A stretch of 5,100 bases of DNA, taken from Nitrososphaeraceae archaeon. Lineage in GTDB: Archaea > Thermoproteota > Nitrososphaeria > Nitrososphaerales > Nitrososphaeraceae. The first letter of the stretch is position 1. Each line of letters starts with the position of its first letter. The position numbers were made by a program, and so were the translations under genes. The notes under the pieces were generated by a model, which did not search any database, had not been told where the DNA came from, and saw nothing but the letters and a program-made list of their open reading frames with translations. The DNA lies in contig JAJNBK010000307.1 in assembly GCA_021155845.1 (NCBI GenBank), positions 1 to 5,100 of the forward strand, in the 5' to 3' direction. Below, piece by piece: positions 1-5,100 of this stretch.

Positions 1-2
1 AG

Positions 3-1250
3 ATGAATCAAAGTGAACGTTTACGCTATTTAAAAAAAATAACAGGTTTGTCTGCACAGGATATTGCTATATTACAAGATCCTTCATCAGCCTTCAGATT
101 TGACAATGCTAATACAATGATAGAAAATGCAATAGGTATATTTGCTCTTCCACTTGGTATTGCAACAAACTTCGTAATTAATGGCAAAGAATACCTTCTA
201 CCAATGGCTATAGAAGAACCTTCCATAATTGCAGCAGCAAGCAAAGCAGCAAAAATTGCAAAGAGTAAGGGAGGTTTTATAGCAGAAGCAGACGAATCAA
301 TTATGATAGGTCAAATACAGATAGTCTCATTACCTATTTCTGAAGAATCTGCGAAAATAAACATTCTATCTAGTAAGAAAGAAATATTAGAGTTGGCTAG
401 CTCAAAGAGCAGATTCGCTGTTGTTAAAGATCTGCAAGTAAGACAAGTGCAAGACAAAAGCCAACATAATAAAGGAGTTATGCTTCTTGTAGAATTACTT
501 GTTGATGCTAAAGATGCCATGGGCGCAAATATAGTAAATACAATGTGTGAATCAATAGCTCCAGTAGTGGAACAGTTAACTGGTGGCAAAGTTATATTAA
601 AAATAATTTCAAATTATGCAACAAAGAGGCTTGTAAAATGCAAAGCAATTTTCGATAAGGATGAGCTAGGAGGACAAGATGTTGTGGAGCGAATTTTGTA
701 CGCTTACGCTTTTGCATATTCTGACGTATACCGTGCTGTGACTCATAACAAAGGTGTAATGAATGGTATTGATGCAGTTGCCTTGGCTACAGGTCAGGAC
801 TTTCGTGCAATTGAGGCTGGAGCCCATGCATATGCTGCCAGAGACGGTACCTATAGATCAATGACTAACTGGAATAAAACGGAGGATGGCGATTTAGCAG
901 GTGAGATAGAACTACCAATGGCTATTGGAATAGTTGGAGGAGTCGCCTCAGTCCATCCAATGGCCAAACTCGCGTTAAAAATTCTTGGAGTTAAAACCGC
1001 TAAGGATCTTGCAATTATATTAGCTGCTGCTGGTCTTGCTCAAAATTTTGCAGCTATTAGAGCACTAGCATCTGAGGGTATTCAGAAAGGGCATATGAGA
1101 TTGCATGCTAGAAATATTGCTGCAGCGGCAGGTGCAACAGGTAATCAAATCGAAATAGTTGCCAATAAAATTGCGGAAGAAAGAACTGTAAATGTAGACA
1201 GAGCAAAAGAAATTCTTGCATTGATAAATAAGGATAATTATAGTAACTAA
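3..1250 (+). CDS. hmgA: Class II HMG-CoA reductase, possibly 5'-incomplete
   Basis: Hydroxymethylglutaryl-CoA reductase interconverts HMG-CoA and mevalonate with NAD(P)H; in archaea it feeds the mevalonate route to isoprenoid membrane lipids. The frame gives 415 residues without a membrane anchor. It matches the class II (Pseudomonas mevalonii/Archaeoglobus type) pattern: a MIENAIGIF..LPLGIATNF segment at 39-57, EEPS at 71-74, DAMGANIVNT at 171-180, THNKG at 247-251, GQDFRAIEAGAHAY at 264-277 and KGHMRLHARN at 362-371. From remembered alignment, the catalytic set corresponds to E72, K250, D266 and H364, with matching spacing. Two oddities lie in the small cofactor domain: S136 stands where P. 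mevalonii has D146, and the usual GGGC loop after it is absent. The first ATG is at position 3, but relatives have a GFYKLS..ERL lead-in that this ATG would sit inside (...K-MNQSERL), so translation may begin before the window. Function is secure; coenzyme preference and start are not. Confidence 0.93.
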   Translation: MNQSERLRYLKKITGLSAQDIAILQDPSSAFRFDNANTMIENAIGIFALPLGIATNFVINGKEYLLPMAIEEPSIIAAASKAAKIAKSKGGFIAEADESIMIGQIQIVSLPISEESAKINILSSKKEILELASSKSRFAVVKDLQVRQVQDKSQHNKGVMLLVELLVDAKDAMGANIVNTMCESIAPVVEQLTGGKVILKIISNYATKRLVKCKAIFDKDELGGQDVVERILYAYAFAYSDVYRAVTHNKGVMNGIDAVALATGQDFRAIEAGAHAYAARDGTYRSMTNWNKTEDGDLAGEIELPMAIGIVGGVASVHPMAKLALKILGVKTAKDLAIILAAAGLAQNFAAIRALASEGIQKGHMRLHARNIAAAAGATGNQIEIVANKIAEERTVNVDRAKEILALINKDNYSN

Positions 1251-1272
1251 ACATAAAAGTGTCTTGTAATGA

Positions 1273-1416
1273 GGTATTCTCTTTTATATTGACACTAAAG
1301 GTGTTGTACATTCTCAACAGACAATAGTAACCCTATATGAGATTGACTATTTTGGAATGCCTACGAAAAGAAGTCTTCTAATTGAAATGATGAAGTTCTG
1401 TATTACTCAACTGTAA
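1273..1416 (+). pseudogene. Unidentified coding-like fragment
   Basis: This open stretch of 47 codons ends at TAA and reads as a protein-like mix of residues, including a YEIDYFGMPTKRSLLIEMM segment. It has no ATG of its own. An ATG at 1268 reads MRYSLLY in a neighbouring frame and would need a frameshift near 1286 to join it. I do not recognise a family. It could be the start of a decayed gene on the + strand; an antisense fragment at 1407-1580 competes for part of the downstream region. The call is weak and rests only on composition. Confidence 0.22.
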
Positions 1417-1580
1417 GATCTATGAACAATATCATTTATAACGTCATTACTTACGTTAACTTCCTGACATTTACTGTATGTTTGAATGCAATAGAAATTA
1501 CTAATGAAAGTTATCTCATCGTCGTTTAAGGCAACAATATCTCCATGGAAATCGATTTTGCCTTCAAGCAATTGGAACCA
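1407..1580 (-). pseudogene. Unidentified antisense coding-like fragment
   Basis: On the minus strand 57 codons are open and end at TGA (1407-1409). The product is polar and protein-like, with WFQLLEGKIDFHGDIVALND at its start and VNVSNDVINDIV near its end. The only usable start inside is a TTG at 1571. Upstream on the same strand another frame (plus-strand 1713 down to about 1576) reads SINTEFEYISPYTSLPPMSK, so the two could be halves of a frameshifted gene. No family is recognised, and chance openness cannot be excluded at this length. Confidence 0.2.
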
Positions 1581-1626
1581 TGAAAGTCAAATCATTCAGA
1601 GTCTGGCTTGACAATATTGACTTTGA

Positions 1627-1866
1627 CATAGGAGGCAAAGAGGTGTAAGGCGAGATGTATTCAAACTCAGTATTAATACTGTCAATACAGAGAGAAGACA
1701 GAGCTCGTCAAAAATGTTTATGGACGAAAATCAGGCCTCAGCATTCGCAGGAACCTTTACCTTTGATAAGTAACTATTGATAAATTCTGTAAATCGGATA
1801 GGGGAGCGCTTCCTGATAACACAATTAGTTCATCCCCAAAGTGTCAATATGTTAACACGACCTTAG
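1627..1866 (+). pseudogene. Unidentified coding-like fragment with one internal stop
   Basis: One + strand frame is open from 1627 to a TAA at 1771-1773 and then open again to a TAG at 1864-1866. The first part reads VRRDVFKLSINTVNTERR and then FMDENQASAFAGTFTFDK; the second part is basic and hydrophobic. The neighbouring frame, 1508-1648, contains MKVKSFRVWLDNIDFDIGGK and could join it by a frameshift near 1640. This fits a decayed gene, but I cannot name it, and the opposite strand also reads plausibly in the same place. Confidence 0.2.
1668..1681. repeat. Perfect 14-base palindrome
   Basis: CAGTATTAATACTG is its own reverse complement. It lies inside the gene-poor gap, far from either flanking gene, so it is not an obvious operator. 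It may be a protein-binding site or chance within A+T-rich sequence. Confidence 0.4.
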
Positions 1867-1880
1867 AATATATTTATAAT

Positions 1881-1947
1881 CTAATCTAAAAGTATATTTA
1901 ATGATTGATGAGTTTCATGTGAAAAAACTCATACTAAAGATTAGTAT
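1881..1947. repeat. Nested inverted repeats upstream of hisG
   Basis: Three pairs of arms nest around one centre: CTAATCT (1881-1887) with AGATTAG (1938-1944), AGTAT (1891-1895) with ATACT (1931-1935), and GAGTTT (1910-1915) with AAACTC (1925-1930). The innermost stem can grow to 8 pairs, ATGAGTTT with AAACTCAT (1908-1932), with a 9-base loop. A competing hairpin, ATACTAA-AGA-TTAGTAT (1931-1947), uses the right-hand bases of the outer stems, so the two folds exclude each other. The element ends 63 bases before the TATA-like box assigned to hisG. It could be an operator for a regulator, or an RNA switch if transcription starts further upstream. Confidence 0.45.
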
Positions 1948-2010
1948 AAATCAATTCTTTAAAACAAGAATGCGACTTGCGGATAAAAATTGTTCATTCC
2001 CAAGGTTTTT

Positions 2011-2023
2011 AATAAATATATAT
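2011..2023 (+). promoter_or_regulatory. TATA-like promoter element for hisGDC
   Basis: AATAAATATATAT lies about 30 to 42 bases before the hisG ATG at 2053. In archaea, transcription starts some 25 bases after the TATA box, which here gives a transcript with almost no leader. That agrees with the lack of a Shine-Dalgarno sequence before this ATG. A second A+T run, AATATATTTATAA at 1867-1879, could serve an earlier start. Confidence 0.45.
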
Positions 2024-2052
2024 CCGATAATAGATTTTGGTTATTTATCCAT

Positions 2053-2985
2053 ATGCATACTGTGAAATTCGCAATCCCAAAAGGTAGCATTGAGGATGCG
2101 ACATTTAGAATTCTTGAAGAGGCATGGCAAACCGTAAGTGATGTCAAAATATTAAGACCCCAAGAAATTCCAACTTATGTTCAAGAAGGGTTCTATGATG
2201 TTGGAATTACAGGCAAAGACTGGATTAGAGAGGCCAAAGCGGATGTCAAAATATTACTTGATTTAGAATATGGCCGAGTAAAACAAGTAATTGCAGTTCC
2301 ACAAAGTTTTCAATTCAATGACTTGACAGGATTAATTACGGAGTTTGCCAAAAATAATAAAACTCTAAGGATATCTTCAGAATATCTCACTACTACAGCT
2401 TCTCATATAAAATCTAACCTTGCTTATCGAAAATATTTTGGAGGTAGCGATCCTATGATCATTACTCCGTGGCTAAGAGTGGGAGAGAATAAACATGTCC
2501 AGATATTCCTTTCCTTTGGAGCCACAGAGGCAAAGCCACCTGAAGATGTTGATGCAATTTTTGATATTACCGAAACTGGGAGCACTCTTGCACAAAATAA
2601 TCTGAAGATAATTGATAGAGTTATGGAGTCTTCTGCTGTTCTCGTTGCAAATAAGAATGCTCTGAAGGATCCTAAAAAAAGAGAGAAGATAGCAGATATG
2701 ATTGCATTATTAAAAGGGGTAGTAGAAGGCCGTAAAAAGCTTCATATTTTCGTCAATGTAAAAAAAGAAAATCTCAATAAATTGCTAAAAAACCTGCCTG
2801 CATTAAAAAAACCAACAATTAGCCCATTAAGTGAAGATGGGTGGTATGGAGTAAATACAATTATTGATAAGACTGAATTTATCAAAATAGTTCCTGTAAT
2901 GAGAAAGATGGCTCAAGGCTTAGTTGTAATGGAGCCAAGACAGATTCTGCCTCTACATGAGATAAATTTAGATGAGTATTCTTGA
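2053..2985 (+). CDS. hisG: ATP phosphoribosyltransferase, long (HisZ-independent) form
   Basis: HisG catalyses the first committed step of histidine synthesis: ATP plus PRPP gives phosphoribosyl-ATP in the cytoplasm. From the ATG at 2053 the protein has 310 residues, the usual size of the long form. The N-terminus VKFAIPKGSIED (4-15) is typical, GFYDVGITGKDW is at 46-57, and the PRPP-binding loop DITETGSTL is at 171-179. Residues about 229-303 (HIFVNV..., LPALKKPTISPL, then DGWYGV) form the C-terminal ACT-like regulatory domain, which in this family binds histidine for feedback inhibition and removes the need for HisZ. The frame extends upstream to a TTG at 1990, but those 21 residues have no counterpart in the family and would overlap the TATA-like box, so I chose the ATG. 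The stop codon overlaps the TTG proposed as hisD start. Confidence 0.95.
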   Translation: MHTVKFAIPKGSIEDATFRILEEAWQTVSDVKILRPQEIPTYVQEGFYDVGITGKDWIREAKADVKILLDLEYGRVKQVIAVPQSFQFNDLTGLITEFAKNNKTLRISSEYLTTTASHIKSNLAYRKYFGGSDPMIITPWLRVGENKHVQIFLSFGATEAKPPEDVDAIFDITETGSTLAQNNLKIIDRVMESSAVLVANKNALKDPKKREKIADMIALLKGVVEGRKKLHIFVNVKKENLNKLLKNLPALKKPTISPLSEDGWYGVNTIIDKTEFIKIVPVMRKMAQGLVVMEPRQILPLHEINLDEYS

Positions 2986-3095
2986 TAAGGACAATAATTA
3001 TTAAGAACGCAAAATCTGACGCTGAAAAATTAAGAAATGCCAGCAATAGCATTTCTAATGAATTAATTCAAAGCAGATTCAATCTATTAAGATGA
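2982..3095 (+). pseudogene. hisD: N-terminal fragment of histidinol dehydrogenase
   Basis: A TTG at 2982 overlaps the hisG stop (TTGA) and opens 37 codons, ending at TGA 3093-3095. The product reads (M)IRTIIIKNAKSDAEKLR and ends ...QSRFNLLR, which resembles the first 40 or so residues of HisD, including the TII beginning seen in E. coli HisD. The catalytic part of HisD follows at once in another frame, starting with an ATG at 3092. The expected middle segment, with the conserved GD.AL..Y..KFD stretch, is in none of the three frames. By comparison with remembered E. coli HisD, about 50 residues are absent. The frame change fits a deletion of 3n+1 bases near 150, or a deletion plus an indel. 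Confidence 0.65.
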
Positions 3096-4126
3096 TAAGA
3101 AATAGTCTAATTAAGACCGAAATTGCACTTTTCAAGCAGTTGCAGAAAATTTCACTTTCATCGTACGGAGTAAAGATTCAGCGTATGATTCAACCTATCC
3201 CTAGTGTTGGATGCTATATCCCTGGTGGAAAAGCTCGCTATCCTAGTACGATGGTAATGTGTGCCGTCCCTGCAAAAGTGGCTGGAGTAAAGAGAATAGT
3301 GGCAATATCTCCACCATTAAAAGATGGAAAGATAGATCCTTTGACTCTTGTATCAGCAGAAATTTGCGGTGTTGATGAATTCTATAAGATAGGTGGTGCA
3401 CAGGGAATTGCGGCTTTGACTTTTGGAACTCAGAGTATCAACAAAGTAAGCAGGATCGTTGGTCCAGGAGGCATATTTGTCTCTATTGCCAAAACTCTTG
3501 CTTCCGCTAGAGTTTCAATAGATATGGTTGCTGGTCCTACTGAATTAGTAGTATATGCAGATGCAAAGACTGATGCAAGGCTAATTGCACTTGATATTAT
3601 ATCGCAAGCAGAACATAGTTACGATACATTTTGTGGGCTTGTCACGACATCAAAGGAATTAGCAAGACAAGTTAATGCAGAGATCCAATCCCTTCTTAAC
3701 AATAACTCTATCAGTCGAAGTGATATCGTCAGAAGAAGTTTAGTAGAGAATGGATTCTTTGCAATCTGTAAAAATGAATCTTCAGCAATAGAATTCATAA
3801 ATGAAGTAGCACCAGAACATTTGGAGATAATGGCAAAGAATGCAAGAACAATTTCAAGACAAATTACGTCCGCAGGTTTGATATTGATTGGAAGTTTTAC
3901 TCCATCTTCAGCTAGTGATTATTGTTTGGGTTCTAATCATATTCTTCCAACCATGGGCTTCGGTAAATCTAGAGGATCATTGTCCGTCCTCGATTTTATA
4001 AAGATAGTAAATAAAGTAGAAGCAACTAGGTCAGGTTTGAAGAAAGTAGAATCTAAAATTAGGGAAATTACATTAGCTGAAGGTTTGATGAATCATTACG
4101 AAGCCGTAAAGGAAAGAATAAAATAA
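3092..4126 (+). CDS. hisD: Histidinol dehydrogenase, N-terminally truncated
   Basis: HisD oxidises histidinol to histidine through histidinal, using two NAD+ and a zinc ion. This frame gives 344 residues, against about 430 for the family. It keeps PSVGCYIPGGKARYPST (37-53), KIGGAQGIAALTFGT (99-113), VGPGG (123-127) and SQAEH (171-175). By remembered alignment to E. coli, zinc ligands fall at Q172, H175, D276 and H335, and the catalytic pair at E242-H243. The 34- and 59-residue spacings (E242-D276, D276-H335) equal those of E. coli. The ATG at 3092 is the only one before the conserved region and has no ribosome-binding site. About 87 N-terminal residues are missing; some 37 of them are present in a different frame just upstream. 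The gene is therefore probably inactive, unless the break is a sequence error. Its stop overlaps the hisC start (TAATG). Confidence 0.85.
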   Translation: MIRNSLIKTEIALFKQLQKISLSSYGVKIQRMIQPIPSVGCYIPGGKARYPSTMVMCAVPAKVAGVKRIVAISPPLKDGKIDPLTLVSAEICGVDEFYKIGGAQGIAALTFGTQSINKVSRIVGPGGIFVSIAKTLASARVSIDMVAGPTELVVYADAKTDARLIALDIISQAEHSYDTFCGLVTTSKELARQVNAEIQSLLNNNSISRSDIVRRSLVENGFFAICKNESSAIEFINEVAPEHLEIMAKNARTISRQITSAGLILIGSFTPSSASDYCLGSNHILPTMGFGKSRGSLSVLDFIKIVNKVEATRSGLKKVESKIREITLAEGLMNHYEAVKERIK

Positions 4127-5100
4127 TGAGGCCTTGGTTCTCCGAGAAATTAGAACGGCTCTCCAAACTTGATAATTATATCAGGCCAGAAAAAATTAAA
4201 AACGCTATTAAATTAGATTCCAATGAGAATTTTCTATTAAATAGGAACTTTATCTCAGAAATTGCTTTACAAGCTCTAAAATACACAGATTTAAGAGAAT
4301 ATCCACTAGAGCAATTTGAGGAGATATATAAACGACTGGAAGAATATATAGGCATCAGTAAAAAGTACCTCGCAATAGGGAATGGGTCAGATCAAATAAT
4401 TGAATTAATTCTTTCGATTATTGGAAGGCAACAACGAGCTACTATTTTCACACCAACTTTTTCTTATTTCGTAAACCGATGTAAATTACATGATATAACA
4501 GTCAATCGAGTACCATTAAATACAACAGATAACGCTCTACGGAAAGAAGAATTTTTAAATAGTGCCAAACAATCTGATGTGGTTTATATTTGTTCTCCTA
4601 ATAATCCAACTGGCAATCAATTTGACAAGCAATTAGTTTTGGAAATTATAGATATGCTTGAAGATAAATTAATCATAGTCGATGAGGCATATGTTGAATT
4701 TGCAGATTATTCTTTAACTTCAGATGTTGCAAAATATAATAATATTGTCATATTGCGCACCCTGTCTAAAGCATTTGGATTAGCTGGCGCGAGAATAGGC
4801 TACTTGATATCTGATGAAAAGTTTGCACAGGTATTTAGATCAATAATCCAATCGCCTTATCCAGTCAATAGTCTATCATTAACAATAGCAAGTATAATGT
4901 TCTCTAATTATAGTTATATCAAAGCTACTATTGAATTGATTAAAAATGAAAGAAAAAGAGTGTTTGACTATCTCTCCAAATTGAATGGAATTAAGGTTTT
5001 CAATTCTAATGCAAATTTCATTTTCATGGAAACCTATGATAAATATAATGCGATTCTAAAAGAGTTAGAAAAAGGAGGAATAGTTGTTAAAAAGATAGGC
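4126..5100 (+). CDS. hisC: Histidinol-phosphate aminotransferase, 3'-incomplete
   Basis: HisC is a fold-type I PLP enzyme that transfers an amino group from glutamate to imidazole-acetol phosphate, giving histidinol phosphate. The ATG at 4126 shares its A with the TAA of hisD, so translation is likely coupled. The 325 codons run off the window without a stop; the usual length is about 350-365, so only the C-terminal end, with the second substrate-binding arginine region, is missing. Visible landmarks are IKLDSNENF (28-36), the cofactor phosphate region AIGNGSDQ (83-90), SPNNPTG (157-163), IVDEAYVEF (184-192) and the PLP lysine K215 in TLSKAFGLAGARIGY (212-226). Nothing key is missing in the visible part. 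The start fits the family N-terminus, and a weak GGA-containing run lies about a dozen bases upstream. Confidence 0.94.
   Translation, partial: MRPWFSEKLERLSKLDNYIRPEKIKNAIKLDSNENFLLNRNFISEIALQALKYTDLREYPLEQFEEIYKRLEEYIGISKKYLAIGNGSDQIIELILSIIGRQQRATIFTPTFSYFVNRCKLHDITVNRVPLNTTDNALRKEEFLNSAKQSDVVYICSPNNPTGNQFDKQLVLEIIDMLEDKLIIVDEAYVEFADYSLTSDVAKYNNIVILRTLSKAFGLAGARIGYLISDEKFAQVFRSIIQSPYPVNSLSLTIASIMFSNYSYIKATIELIKNERKRVFDYLSKLNGIKVFNSNANFIFMETYDKYNAILKELEKGGIVVKKIG

Larger units (their letters stand above)
1286..1850. repeat. Inverted repeat pair bounding a 565-base segment
   Basis: ATATTGACACT at 1286-1296 and its exact reverse complement AGTGTCAATAT at 1840-1850 bound the region that holds all the coding-like fragments. 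A third partial copy, AAAGTGTC, lies at 1256-1263 just after the HMG-CoA reductase stop. Such an arrangement could mark the ends of a decayed insertion sequence or MITE-like element. I find no clear target-site duplication outside the arms, and an 11-base match can arise by chance in A+T-rich DNA, so this is tentative. Confidence 0.3.
1251..2052. other. Long intergenic stretch with no intact gene
   Basis: About 800 bases separate the HMG-CoA reductase stop from the hisG start. No open frame here exceeds roughly 60 codons apart from antisense overhangs of the flanking genes, and I see no tRNA or rRNA. The stretch holds short coding-like fragments in several frames, an inverted repeat pair (1286-1296 and 1840-1850), a palindrome (1668-1681), stem-forming repeats (1881-1947) and TATA-like sequences before hisG. 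Base composition is A+T-rich like the neighbours. A decayed gene or small mobile element in the left two thirds, with hisG control sequence in the right third, is my reading. The first part is an inference and not a recognised family. Confidence 0.6.

Noticed and set aside
26..589. Minus-strand open frames at 26-244 and 311-589
   Set aside because: They lie entirely within the well-supported HMG-CoA reductase gene on the opposite strand and show no recognisable protein.
1277..1290. Pyrimidine-rich TTCTCTTTTATATT as a terminator for HMG-CoA reductase
   Set aside because: The longest T run is four bases and there is no stem; this is too weak to call, although archaeal terminators can be simple T tracts.
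1108..1317. Minus-strand open frame of 69 codons
   Set aside because: Most of it is antisense to the C-terminus of HMG-CoA reductase; the composition is not convincing.
1388..1416. TGATGA at 1388-1393 as a C/D-box sRNA
   Set aside because: No D box (CTGA) lies at suitable spacing and there is no terminal stem.
1801..1837. GGGGA/TCCCC stem as a tRNA or terminator remnant
   Set aside because: It has only five pairs around a 27-base loop, with no T-loop motif or anticodon arm and no T run after it.
1990..2052. Upstream extension of hisG from a TTG at 1990
   Set aside because: The 21 extra residues match nothing at a HisG N-terminus and overlap the TATA-like box; the ATG at 2053 gives the normal start and length.
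1959..2147. Minus-strand open frame of 62 codons across the hisG start
   Set aside because: It is antisense to the hisG N-terminus and promoter and has no recognisable family.
1..5100. CRISPR array, rRNA, or a defence or other novel multigene system
   Set aside because: I see no regularly spaced repeats, no rRNA-like sequence and no genes beyond mevalonate and histidine metabolism.

Overview
The window looks like a piece of an A+T-rich archaeal chromosome. It carries a 3-hydroxy-3-methylglutaryl-CoA (HMG-CoA) reductase for isoprenoid lipid synthesis, followed by the first genes of a histidine biosynthesis operon. An archaeal origin is supported by TATA-like promoter sequence close to a start codon, the lack of convincing Shine-Dalgarno sites and the character of the proteins. 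A member of the Nitrososphaerota (Thaumarchaeota; ammonia-oxidiser type) is my best guess, by resemblance only.

Layout, all genes on the + strand. (1) 3-1250: class II HMG-CoA reductase; its true start probably lies before the window. (2) 1251-2052: about 800 bases with no intact gene. This stretch holds short coding-like fragments in shifting frames, an 11-base inverted repeat spaced 565 bases end to end, a perfect 14-base palindrome, and a nested inverted-repeat structure just before a TATA-like promoter. (3) 2053-2985: hisG, long form with its own C-terminal regulatory domain. (4) 2982-4126: hisD. Its N-terminal fragment is in one frame and its complete catalytic part is in another, with about 50 expected residues missing between them, so the gene looks broken. 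(5) 4126 to the window edge: hisC, incomplete at its 3' end.

HisG starts the histidine pathway by joining ATP and PRPP. HisC transaminates imidazole-acetol phosphate to histidinol phosphate. HisD carries out the final two oxidations to histidine. hisG/hisD and hisD/hisC are joined by overlapping stop and start codons (TTGA and TAATG), so the three form one transcription and translation unit, probably from the promoter near 2011-2023. The most notable observation is the damage to hisD inside an otherwise intact-looking operon. Next are the divergent cofactor region of the HMG-CoA reductase and the structured, gene-poor gap.
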